NCBI GenBank assembly: GCA_023264755.1
Contig: JAHFVB010000350.1
Coordinates: 1-5,617, forward strand
DNA length: 5,617 nt
Direction of reading: 5' to 3'
From: Mycobacterium sp.
GTDB taxonomy: Bacteria > Actinomycetota > Actinomycetes > Mycobacteriales > Mycobacteriaceae
A program made the translations under genes and the position numbers. A model generated the notes under the pieces. The model did not search any database. It saw nothing but the letters and a program-made list of their open reading frames with translations, and had not been told where the DNA came from. Numbering within the stretch: the first letter of the stretch is position 1; every line of letters begins with the position of its first letter. This document shows positions 1 to 4,852 of this stretch, piece by piece.

Positions 1-61
1 GTGGAAGGACATGCTGCTCAGCTAGGGTGCCCGCGGGGCGGATGGGCTCGGCGGAACGGGG
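1..61. other. Left-edge remnant, possible 3' tail of a plus-strand gene
   Basis: This short stretch lies beyond the stop codon of the first secreted-protein gene. One plus-strand frame reads WKDMLLS and then a TAG stop at 23-25, which could be the end of a gene entering from the left. A minus-strand ATG at 12 (reading MSFH) is an equally short alternative. Neither can be judged from so few codons. A GC-only inverted repeat at 29-39 has no T-run and is not called a terminator. Confidence 0.2.
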
Positions 62-571
62 TCAGCTGATCCTGGTGATCTTGACCGGCAGGTTGAGCAC
101 CAGTGAGCGGTTTCGGCCGCAGGCGCCGCTCTGGCCGGTGGTCTGGTCCTCGCCCAGGTAGAGATTCGTGTTGTCCACGCGCAGTCCTTCTTCGGAGGCG
201 GCGTAGAAGCGGTAGACCTGAAGCCCGGGACCGGTGCCGCCGTCGGGGCACGGAATCCATTCTGGCACATAGTGTTTCACGTACCACATGCCGCTGGTGG
301 TGTAGATGTCCTCGGTCCAGCCCAGGCTGCTGGTGACCTTGCCCGAGCAGGTGAGCGCAGTGGTGCAGGTGGTGCTGACGGTCCAGGTGCTCCGTACGGA
401 CGGCTCGTCCTGGTAGCGGTCGTTCATCTTGGCCCACTCGCCGTTCGAGACGACGGAGTAGGTCCCGTTGGGGGCGTATTGCGAACTATCGTCGGCGGCC
501 GCCTGGGGGGTAGCTCCGAGGCCAAGCGCGGCAGCCAGCGCGACGGTCGAGATCACCTGCGCTGAGCCCAT
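62..571 (-). CDS. Predicted secreted protein of unknown function (169 aa, four cysteines)
   Basis: I do not recognise a named gene. The 169-aa product starts with an Ala/Leu-rich signal peptide (about residues 1-26, likely cleavage after PQAAA before DD), so export by the Sec route is predicted. The mature part is rich in Thr, Ser, Tyr and Trp, suggesting a small beta-rich domain. It has four Cys at 69, 75, 108 and 151, an even number consistent with two disulfides. Visible blocks are TWTVSTTC (62-69), GWTEDIY (84-90) and EWIPCPDG (104-111). The ATG at 571 was chosen because GAGGAG lies 6 nt upstream and the signal peptide follows directly. The frame stays open to 691, but that extension would bury the signal peptide. 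The gene is divergent from the 772-1173 gene. The order of blocks resembles the secreted protein at 1190-1678, so the two may be distant paralogues. The gene call is firm; its function is unknown. Confidence 0.82.
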   Translation of the reverse strand: MGSAQVISTVALAAALGLGATPQAAADDSSQYAPNGTYSVVSNGEWAKMNDRYQDEPSVRSTWTVSTTCTTALTCSGKVTSSLGWTEDIYTTSGMWYVKHYVPEWIPCPDGGTGPGLQVYRFYAASEEGLRVDNTNLYLGEDQTTGQSGACGRNRSLVLNLPVKITRIS

Positions 572-577
572 TTTGCA

Positions 578-583
578 CTCCTC
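578..583 (-). promoter_or_regulatory. Shine-Dalgarno that fixes the start at 571
   Basis: GAGGAG on the minus strand sits 6 nt before the ATG at 571. It is a near-ideal ribosome binding site and rules against the longer open frame that begins at 691. Confidence 0.7.
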
Positions 584-614
584 GATCTCAGCTTGCAACA
601 GCCGTGGCAATGCC

Positions 615-645
615 ATTATTGAACCTGAGAATAACACTCTGACAA
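615..645 (-). promoter_or_regulatory. Candidate promoter of the 62-571 secreted-protein gene
   Basis: On the minus strand TTGTCA (645-640) is a 5/6 match to the -35 box, and AATAAT (620-615) is a 5/6 match to the -10 box. The spacer is 19 bp, longer than ideal. A second -10-like word, TATTCT (633-628), is an alternative without a -35. The whole 572-645 stretch is clearly more AT-rich than the surrounding genes, as expected for a promoter. The predicted leader would be about 35-50 nt. Confidence 0.35.
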
Positions 646-771
646 GGGCGGGAGGGTCAGTTCTTACGGCTACCGAGGCGTCGGCGGCCAAGCCGTCGAG
701 CAGCGGACTTCGTGCTACGCGATCTTCTCTGAACGGCAGAATTTCACTCTCCCTCGTGCGAGAGTGGTTGC

Positions 772-1173
772 GTGCGAATCGTTGTTGCCGTGGCTGCTGC
801 GCTGTTGACGGCAGGGCTGGCAGCGCCTCAGGCGGCCGCCGACCCGGCGGACCCGGCGCCCGCCGACGATCCCACGTCGTGCAACGTTCCGGCGTGCGTT
901 CCCGGCATCCAACCCGGCGCCGTGCTCGGCGCTCCGTGCGACAACACCACCTACTACGTGTTCGGAGTGACGGACTGGGGCCGAGTGGTGTTCTGCGGGT
1001 CGCCGCGCCGGTACGACCCGCGTTGGTTCCGCACCACCTCGCTGCTGGGCGTCAAGGCGGAGGGCAGTAGCTGCTCCGGCCGCGATGGCATGATGGCGCA
1101 GGCTCCGGACGGCCTGTTCCTGTCGTGTGACGCCCGCAATGGCGCCAGCGTGTGGACCCGCGGCGACATCTGA
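772..1173 (+). CDS. Predicted secreted cysteine-rich protein of unknown function (133 aa)
   Basis: I do not recognise a named family. The GTG start at 772 opens directly into a short signal peptide (MR, a hydrophobic stretch to about residue 19, then APQAAA with cleavage predicted before D24). A Pro/Asp/Ala-rich linker (DPADPAPADD) follows, then a compact domain from about residue 37 to the end. That domain has six Cys (37, 42, 56, 75, 101, 119), consistent with three disulfides in an exported protein. Visible blocks are YYVFGVTDWGRVVFCGS (61-77) and APDGLFLSCD (111-120). Purine-rich GAGAG lies 7 nt upstream of the GTG. Opposite-strand frames through this stretch lack a signal peptide and any sensible composition. 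The last residues of its cleavage region, PQAAAD, match those of the divergent neighbour. The gene ends 16 bp from the converging gene at 1190. Function is unknown. Confidence 0.75.
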   Translation: MRIVVAVAAALLTAGLAAPQAAADPADPAPADDPTSCNVPACVPGIQPGAVLGAPCDNTTYYVFGVTDWGRVVFCGSPRRYDPRWFRTTSLLGVKAEGSSCSGRDGMMAQAPDGLFLSCDARNGASVWTRGDI

Positions 1174-1189
1174 GCGCCGCACCTTCAGC

Positions 1190-1678
1190 TCACATCCGAG
1201 TCAGCGAGAAGTTGTACGTGCTGGTGCCGCCGGGCGCGCCGTAGCAGCCCGCGTCGTAGGTCGAGACGATGGTTCCGGCCAAACTGACTGCGTCCCAGTT
1301 GTATACGTCGTGCGACGGCAGGTTGTAGCCGATGCAACGCACTCCGTCGATGACGTCGACCGTCAACGTATAGCGTCCGTCGGCGTAGAACGCGGTGCCC
1401 TGGAAGCGCTGGCTCTTCGGCGGCCGGGGGATGGCGATCACGTTGAGGTCGTCGGTCGCCGGATTGACGACGGGGTCGACCAGGTTGGTGCCGCAGTCGG
1501 GAGCGCCGCAGGAGTGGGTCACCGACCACACCCACGTGTGGTTGTCCCAACGATCGTTGGGGACCTCGTAGTTGCCCACCTTCATGCCCGTGGCGGCTGC
1601 GCTCGGAGCGAGCGCCAGCGCGGCCGTGACGAGCGCTGCGCCCATGACCGGCAGCGCAGCCTTCGTTGCTGTGGCCAC
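1190..1678 (-). CDS. Predicted secreted protein of unknown function (162 aa, four cysteines)
   Basis: The 162-aa product has a signal peptide (MATATK, hydrophobic core 8-24, APSAAA with cleavage predicted near residue 29). The mature domain has Cys at 57, 62, 115 and 145, suggesting two disulfides. Motifs seen are TWVWSVTHSC (48-57), QGTAFYADGRYTLTVDVIDGVRC (93-115, beta-strand-like) and GCYGAPGG (144-151). Start choice: the GTG at 1678 has GGGAG 6 nt upstream and opens exactly at the signal peptide. The TW...C-x4-C...C...C layout parallels that of the 62-571 protein (C-x5-C), suggesting a shared fold, though overall identity looks low. It lies 125 bp downstream of the P450 on the same strand, so co-transcription is possible, but a weak promoter candidate also lies in that gap. 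No enzymatic motif is visible and function is unknown. Confidence 0.82.
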   Translation of the reverse strand: MATATKAALPVMGAALVTAALALAPSAAATGMKVGNYEVPNDRWDNHTWVWSVTHSCGAPDCGTNLVDPVVNPATDDLNVIAIPRPPKSQRFQGTAFYADGRYTLTVDVIDGVRCIGYNLPSHDVYNWDAVSLAGTIVSTYDAGCYGAPGGTSTYNFSLTRM

Positions 1679-1715
1679 GACCTACTCCCGTCCTCGCGTA
1701 CGCGTGATCACCCGG

Positions 1716-1745
1716 AGCCTAGCGGCCGCCCTAGTCGTCCGTCAG
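1716..1745 (-). promoter_or_regulatory. Weak candidate promoter of the 1190-1678 secreted-protein gene
   Basis: On the minus strand CTGACG (1745-1740, 4/6 to the -35 box) and TAGGCT (1721-1716, fitting the mycobacterial TANNNT -10 pattern) are 18 bp apart. They would give a leader of about 30 nt. If used, the gene has its own transcript in addition to any read-through from the P450. The match is modest. Confidence 0.28.
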
Positions 1746-1803
1746 GCGCTTGCGGATACCCGATTGCCTTGTGTCATCCAGCGATCCGCTTACCGCGACG
1801 GGT

Positions 1804-3087
1804 TTACGCGACGGGCGTGAACCTGATGTTGAGCTCGGTGAGCCCGCGCAGGATGAAGGTGGGTTCGTAGGTGTAGCGACGATCGCCGGCCGGGCCGTGC
1901 TTGTCCTCGTCGATCGTGATGTCGGACATCCGGTCGAGGATGCGCTCGATGGACACCCGGCCCTCGACGCGCGCCAGCGGCCCGCCGGGGCAGGAGTGCA
2001 CTCCGCGGCCGAATGCGATGTGCTCGCGGACGTTCTTGCGGTCGAGGCTGAATTCGTGCGGATTCTCGAACCGCACCGGGTCGCGGTTGACGGCGCCGGG
2101 GCACACCATCAGCGTGGTGCCTGCGGGCACGTCCATGTCACCGACGCGAGTGTTCTTCTTGGCCAAGCGGAATTGGCTCTTCACCGGGGCGTCCATTCGG
2201 AGGGCCTCTTCGACGAAGATCGGGATGCGGCTGCGGTCCCTGCGCAGCGCCGCCTGAACATCTTGGCGGTCGCCGAGCACCTTGAGCGAGGCGGACAGCA
2301 GCTTGGTGGTGGTCTCCTGACCCGCGGCGAACAGGAACGTGGCGGAGCGGGCCACCTCGAGCACCGGCGGCGTCGAACCATCGGGGTACTTGGCGGTGGC
2401 CAGGGCGGTGAGCACGTCGTCGCGCGGAGTTTCGCGCCGCTCCTCGAGGTAGCCGACGAAGGTGTCGTCGAGCCACTCGAGCGGGTTGGTGCCGACCAGC
2501 TCGTCGTGGTCGAGCGAGCCGACGATGGCACCGGGGCGCGGTGCGCCCAGCACGGTCCGGAACTGGGAGTGGTCTTCCTCCGGTACGCCGAGCAGATCGG
2601 CGATCACCAACATCGAGAAGGGTTTGGCATAGGCACTGAGGAATTCGCACTTGCCGTCGGCGATGAAGTCGTCGAGACACTCGTCGGCCAACCGCCACAT
2701 GAAGTCCTCGTTCTCCTTCAGCCGGCTCGGGGTGAGCAGTCGGTTGAGCAGCGAGCGCGCGTTCGTGTGGTCGGGCGGATCCATGGTGACCATGTGCTCG
2801 AACATCGGCATCTGGGAGCGGTGTGCGGCGATCTGCTCCGAGATGTCGTCGCCCTCGGGGGTGAAGGGCAGGGGCGGGAATGGGCCCGCCACCGCGATGC
2901 ACGACGAGAAGGTGTCGGCGTCCTTCAGCACCGTCGTGGCTTCGTCGAAGCCGGTGATGGCCAGCACCCCGTAGTTCGGCTCCTTGACGATCGGACACTT
3001 GCTGCGCAGGTGGTCGAAGTAGGGGTGCGGATCGGGAACCAGGGACTGATCGGTGAAGTAGTCGACGGTATCGAAGTCGGCGGTCAT
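1804..3087 (-). CDS. Cytochrome P450 monooxygenase
   Basis: Soluble haem-thiolate monooxygenase that uses O2 and two electrons, normally from a ferredoxin/ferredoxin reductase pair, to hydroxylate a hydrophobic substrate. The 427-aa length is normal for bacterial P450s. Hallmarks in order are the C-helix MDPPDHTNAR (102-111), I-helix oxygen-activation motif AAGQETTT (254-261), K-helix ExxR (E294-R297), NRDP (334-337) and haem-binding loop FGRGVHSCPGG (359-369) with Cys366 as iron ligand. All key residues are intact. The ATG at 3087 is preferred because GGAAGGA lies 11 nt upstream and MTADFD...YFTD is a typical N-terminus. In-frame ATGs at 3162 and 3153 lie inside the putative operator and have no ribosome binding site. 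It is divergent from the TetR gene, which probably controls it. No redox partner gene lies in the window. The CYP family cannot be assigned from sequence alone; sterol or other lipid oxidation is a guess from context. Confidence 0.95.
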   Translation of the reverse strand: MTADFDTVDYFTDQSLVPDPHPYFDHLRSKCPIVKEPNYGVLAITGFDEATTVLKDADTFSSCIAVAGPFPPLPFTPEGDDISEQIAAHRSQMPMFEHMVTMDPPDHTNARSLLNRLLTPSRLKENEDFMWRLADECLDDFIADGKCEFLSAYAKPFSMLVIADLLGVPEEDHSQFRTVLGAPRPGAIVGSLDHDELVGTNPLEWLDDTFVGYLEERRETPRDDVLTALATAKYPDGSTPPVLEVARSATFLFAAGQETTTKLLSASLKVLGDRQDVQAALRRDRSRIPIFVEEALRMDAPVKSQFRLAKKNTRVGDMDVPAGTTLMVCPGAVNRDPVRFENPHEFSLDRKNVREHIAFGRGVHSCPGGPLARVEGRVSIERILDRMSDITIDEDKHGPAGDRRYTYEPTFILRGLTELNIRFTPVA

Positions 3088-3098
3088 GTCGAGTGGGT

Positions 3099-3105
3099 TC
3101 CTTCC
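3099..3105 (-). promoter_or_regulatory. Ribosome binding site that decides the P450 start
   Basis: GGAAGGA on the minus strand, 11 nt before the ATG at 3087, is the only good Shine-Dalgarno among the candidate starts. It argues against the longer reading frame from 3162. Confidence 0.55.
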
Positions 3106-3140
3106 AAGGGCCTGACGGAGGCGGCGCAACGCGGACTGAA

Positions 3141-3162
3141 ATGCTGAGCGCATGCTTAGCAT
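3141..3162. promoter_or_regulatory. Putative TetR-family operator (22-bp inverted repeat)
   Basis: The left arm ATGCTGAGC (3141-3149) and right arm GCTTAGCAT (3154-3162) are complementary at 8 of 9 positions around a 4-bp spacer. Length and symmetry are typical of a site bound by a TetR dimer. It lies between the divergent P450 and regulator genes, 54-75 bp upstream of the P450 start. It covers the candidate P450 -10 element and start point, where binding would block transcription. Assignment to the neighbouring TetR protein is inferred from position. Confidence 0.62.
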
Positions 3163-3187
3163 GGCGTAGGGTCGCGCCGAAGGTCAA
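3158..3187 (-). promoter_or_regulatory. Candidate P450 promoter
   Basis: On the minus strand TTGACC (3187-3182) matches the -35 consensus at 5 of 6 positions. CATGCT (3163-3158) lies 18 bp downstream and is a weak -10 match (3/6). The -10 falls in the right arm of the inverted repeat, so regulator binding would occlude RNA polymerase. The predicted start near 3151 gives a leader of about 64 nt. Confidence 0.42.
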
Positions 3188-3206
3188 GGACGCCGGGCCG
3201 CGCGGC

Positions 3207-3222
3207 TACGATTCGCGGATCG
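3207..3222 (+). promoter_or_regulatory. Candidate -10 of the TetR gene with overlapping short inverted repeat
   Basis: TACGAT (3207-3212) fits the mycobacterial TANNNT -10 pattern and would start transcription about 30 bp before the TetR ATG. No good -35 is visible. A 14-bp imperfect palindrome (CGAT..CGCG..ATCG, 3209-3222, 12 of 14 symmetric) overlaps it and could be a second regulatory site. Confidence 0.28.
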
Positions 3223-3249
3223 GATCTGGCAATCGAAGGTGAGTAGGGC

Positions 3250-3870
3250 ATGACGTCTCCGCGGAGGATCGGTGCACCCGACGCCAAGAACCGCGTCGTG
3301 TTGCTCGACGCCGCGGAGCAGCTGATGATCGCCGAGGGTTATGCCGCGGTGACGTCTCGCCGGGTCGCCGAGCAGGCCCAGCTCAAACCCCAACTGGTGC
3401 ACTACTACTTCCGCACGATGGACGACTTGTTCCTCGCGGTGTTCCGGCGCAGAGCCGAACAGGGGTTGGCCGCCCAGGCGCGAGCGCTCGAGTCGCCGCA
3501 GCCGCTGTGGTCGCTGTGGCGCTTCATGACCGACCCGTCGGCCACCCGGTTGACGCTGGAGTTCATGGGGCTGGCCAACCACCGCAAGGCCCTCCACGCC
3601 GAGATCGCGCACTACGCGCGGCGGGCGCGCGAAGAGCAGACCAAGGCCCTGACGACCGTCCTGACGCGCTACGGGATCGACATGTCGCACGTCCCGGCCG
3701 TGGTGTGGACGTTCTTCGCGACCGGTGCATCTCAGGTGTTGGTCTTCGAGCGCAGCCTCGGAATGTCGGTGGGGCACCCGGAGATCCTGAAATTCATCGA
3801 GGACCAGATCCGTGCCCTGGAGGGCGAGCCCGCGCCCGTCGACGAGGCCGATTCACCAATTCCGGATTGA
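3250..3870 (+). CDS. TetR/AcrR-family transcriptional regulator
   Basis: This is a 206-aa, probably dimeric DNA-binding repressor that responds to a small-molecule ligand. The N-terminal domain has the TetR signature: a first helix (VVLLDAAEQLMIAEGY, 16-31), then a helix-turn-helix at about 34-54 (VTSRRVAEQAQLKPQLVHYYF), with the near-invariant YYF that follows the recognition helix. The rest is an all-helical ligand/dimerisation domain, Arg/Ala/Leu-rich, with an acidic Pro-rich tail. The ATG at 3250 is preceded by AAGGTGAG with suitable spacing. It is divergent from the P450 with an inverted repeat between them, the standard arrangement for a local repressor that may also control itself. The P450 substrate or product is a plausible ligand, but nothing in the sequence identifies it. 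The last 18 bp overlap the 3' end of the converging secreted-protein gene. Confidence 0.93.
   Translation: MTSPRRIGAPDAKNRVVLLDAAEQLMIAEGYAAVTSRRVAEQAQLKPQLVHYYFRTMDDLFLAVFRRRAEQGLAAQARALESPQPLWSLWRFMTDPSATRLTLEFMGLANHRKALHAEIAHYARRAREEQTKALTTVLTRYGIDMSHVPAVVWTFFATGASQVLVFERSLGMSVGHPEILKFIEDQIRALEGEPAPVDEADSPIPD
3853..3870. other. Convergent 18-bp overlap of the TetR and secreted-protein genes
   Basis: The last codons of the plus-strand regulator and the minus-strand secreted protein use the same 18 bp, with stops at 3868-3870 and 3853-3855. No terminator-like hairpin with a T-run is visible around the junction, so the two mRNAs probably overlap tail-to-tail. Confidence 0.75.
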
Positions 3871-4305
3871 GCAGAGCGCGCCCCTGGAGCCTTGGTTGGT
3901 CGCCACCACCCGGCCGTCGACCGCGAGCACGCAGTGGAAGTTCGGACGTTGCGGCGAGTCCAGGCTGCCGACCGTCACCATCGCCCATTCGTCGGGGTCG
4001 GCGAGCTGCACGTCCATGGTCCACACCTGGTTCGGCCCCGTGTCGGCGTTCGCACTCGGGCTGAAGGCGTAGGGATTGTGGCTGTACGCGGCGAAGTTCG
4101 GTGGGTCGACGTCACGGTAGTAGAGCTGCGCGTTGCGAAACGGTTGCTCGGAGAAGACGGTGTACTTGACGTTGTGAAGCGGCGGCGCGACGCCGGTGTC
4201 GTCGTCGGCGGTAGCGGACGGAAGACCCGTCGCTAGGCCACCGAGCACGAGTGCCGCGGCGGGTATGACCCTGCCCAGTCGACGAAGTCGCAACGGAAAC
4301 GTCAT
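3853..4305 (-). CDS. Predicted secreted protein with MmpS-like domain (150 aa)
   Basis: The N-terminus is a classic signal peptide: Arg-rich (RLRRLGR, 6-12), a hydrophobic core, and SATA with cleavage predicted before DDD at 34. The mature part has a beta-sandwich look. VKYTVFS (46-52) and LYYRDVD (61-67) are followed by a C-terminal FHCVLAVDGRVVATN...GALC block (123-145). Two Cys at 125 and 145 probably form a disulfide. The C-x3-VDG-x-V...C pattern is what I recall from MmpS proteins, the accessory partners of MmpL lipid transporters. Here the N-terminus looks cleavable rather than a membrane anchor, and no mmpL gene is in view. The start ATG has AGGA 7 nt upstream; the same bases form a -10-like TAGGAT. 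The gene converges on and overlaps the TetR gene by 18 bp and is divergent from the SnoaL-like gene. The gene call is firm; the family link is tentative. Confidence 0.83.
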   Translation of the reverse strand: MTFPLRLRRLGRVIPAAALVLGGLATGLPSATADDDTGVAPPLHNVKYTVFSEQPFRNAQLYYRDVDPPNFAAYSHNPYAFSPSANADTGPNQVWTMDVQLADPDEWAMVTVGSLDSPQRPNFHCVLAVDGRVVATNQGSRGALCSIRNW

Positions 4306-4311
4306 TTACGA

Positions 4312-4317
4312 ATCCTA
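4312..4317 (-). promoter_or_regulatory. TAGGAT: -10 box and/or ribosome binding site of the 3853-4305 gene
   Basis: TAGGAT on the minus strand ends 6 nt before the ATG at 4305. As a -10 element (TANNNT) it would place transcription initiation at or next to the ATG, giving a leaderless mRNA. Its internal AGGA could equally be a Shine-Dalgarno if transcription starts further upstream. Sequence alone does not decide. Confidence 0.35.
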
Positions 4318-4378
4318 GAACCATGTTCGCTGCGCGGGGACGCGAATAGCACCTTCACCGTTGCGCGAATGTCGAACC

Positions 4379-4852
4379 GTGCCGTCGGTTAGCGCCCGGA
4401 CCGTGGACGCAGACGAAGCGGCAATCGTGAAAGTCTTGACCCGATACGCCACCGGCATCGACCGGTGCGACTGGGCATTGTTCCGATCGTGTTGGACCGA
4501 CGAGGTCGACCTCGACTACGGCGAGGTCGGACACTTCACCGACCCGGATGCGTTGACGCAGTTGTTCTCCCAGCTGCACGATCCCATGGGGCCGACTTAT
4601 CACCGGCTCTCCAACTTCGTCATCGACGTCGACGGCGACACCGCCAGCGCGCGCACCTACGTCCACGCGGTGCTGATGCTGACACCCGCCGACGACGCCA
4701 ACTGGGTCGAAGCGGTCGGCCACTACGACGACGAGCTGGTGCGAACCGACGATGGGTGGCGCATCTCGAGCCGCGTAGCCAAGACTCCCCGGATCACCAC
4801 GGGGGGAGCCCGGGCGGCGGCTGCCGCGGACGCGGGAATCCCACATGACTGA
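4379..4852 (+). CDS. SnoaL-like / NTF2-fold family protein
   Basis: About 157 aa, a single-domain cone-shaped alpha+beta barrel of the SnoaL_4 type. Family members include isomerases, dehydratases and hydrolases, plus proteins with no known activity. Family features seen (numbering from the GTG at 4379) are the N-terminal helix AAIVKVLTRYATGIDRCDWALFRSCWTDEVDLDYG (14-48), the YHRLSNFVIDVDGDTASARTYVHA block (74-97) and the C-terminal GHYDDELVRTDDGWRISSR (114-132). Asp28, Asp31 and His75 occupy typical pocket positions. The start is uncertain: TTG 4361, GTG 4379 and GTG 4403 are all in frame and none has a clear ribosome binding site. Homology begins near VDADEAAI, so the shorter starts fit best. 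The downstream SDR start codon lies within its last codons, indicating an operon and coupled translation. A role with the SDR in lipid, sterol or aromatic polyketide-like metabolism is inference. Confidence 0.88.
   Translation: MPSVSARTVDADEAAIVKVLTRYATGIDRCDWALFRSCWTDEVDLDYGEVGHFTDPDALTQLFSQLHDPMGPTYHRLSNFVIDVDGDTASARTYVHAVLMLTPADDANWVEAVGHYDDELVRTDDGWRISSRVAKTPRITTGGARAAAAADAGIPHD
4845..4852 (+). other. 8-bp gene overlap (start of SDR, stop of SnoaL-like gene)
   Basis: The bases ATGACTGA contain the SDR start codon and, one frame over, the TGA stop of the SnoaL-like gene. Only a weak purine run (GGGAA) lies upstream. Ribosomes terminating on the first gene could reinitiate here, giving matched output of the two proteins. 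Confidence 0.7.

Larger units (their letters stand above)
572..771. other. Divergent intergenic region between two secreted-protein genes
   Basis: About 200 bp separate the start codons of the two divergent genes. The left half (572-645) is AT-rich and carries the candidate minus-strand promoter. The right half (about 650-771) is GC-rich. I find no convincing plus-strand promoter in it, only a small hairpin-capable repeat (CTCTC at 747-751 with GAGAG at 760-764) whose right arm overlaps the ribosome-binding region of the 772 gene. Confidence 0.5.

Noticed and set aside
29..39. GC-only hairpin GCCCGCGGGGC near the left edge
   Set aside because: Four-base arms with a 3-nt loop and no following T-run; expected by chance in GC-rich DNA.
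572..691. Upstream extension of the first secreted protein to an ATG at 691
   Set aside because: It would put 40 residues ahead of a good signal peptide and ignore the GAGGAG site 6 nt before the ATG at 571.
1174..1189. Possible bidirectional terminator between the convergent genes
   Set aside because: The 16-bp gap contains no inverted repeat or T-run.
1794..1815. Direct repeat of CGCGACGGG with 13-bp period across the P450 stop codon
   Set aside because: Only two 9-bp copies and partly coding; no sign of a mobile element or attachment site.
1750..3147. 465-codon open frame on the plus strand antisense to the P450
   Set aside because: It covers a P450 with all hallmark motifs intact. Such long antisense frames are a by-product of G/C-biased third positions, and its product is an Arg/Gly/Val/His-rich string with no domain.
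3088..3162. Longer P450 N-terminus starting at 3162 or 3153
   Set aside because: Those ATGs sit inside the inverted repeat, close to or upstream of the predicted transcription start, without a ribosome binding site. The added residues (Arg/Ala/Leu-rich) are not part of the P450 fold.
3197..3206. Perfect 10-bp palindrome GCCGCGCGGC in the P450-TetR gap
   Set aside because: Made only of G and C, short, and not aligned with a promoter element; chance is likely.
3184..3777. 197-codon minus-strand frame across the TetR gene
   Set aside because: The TetR helix-turn-helix is clear on the plus strand; the antisense product is low-complexity Arg/His/Gly-rich.
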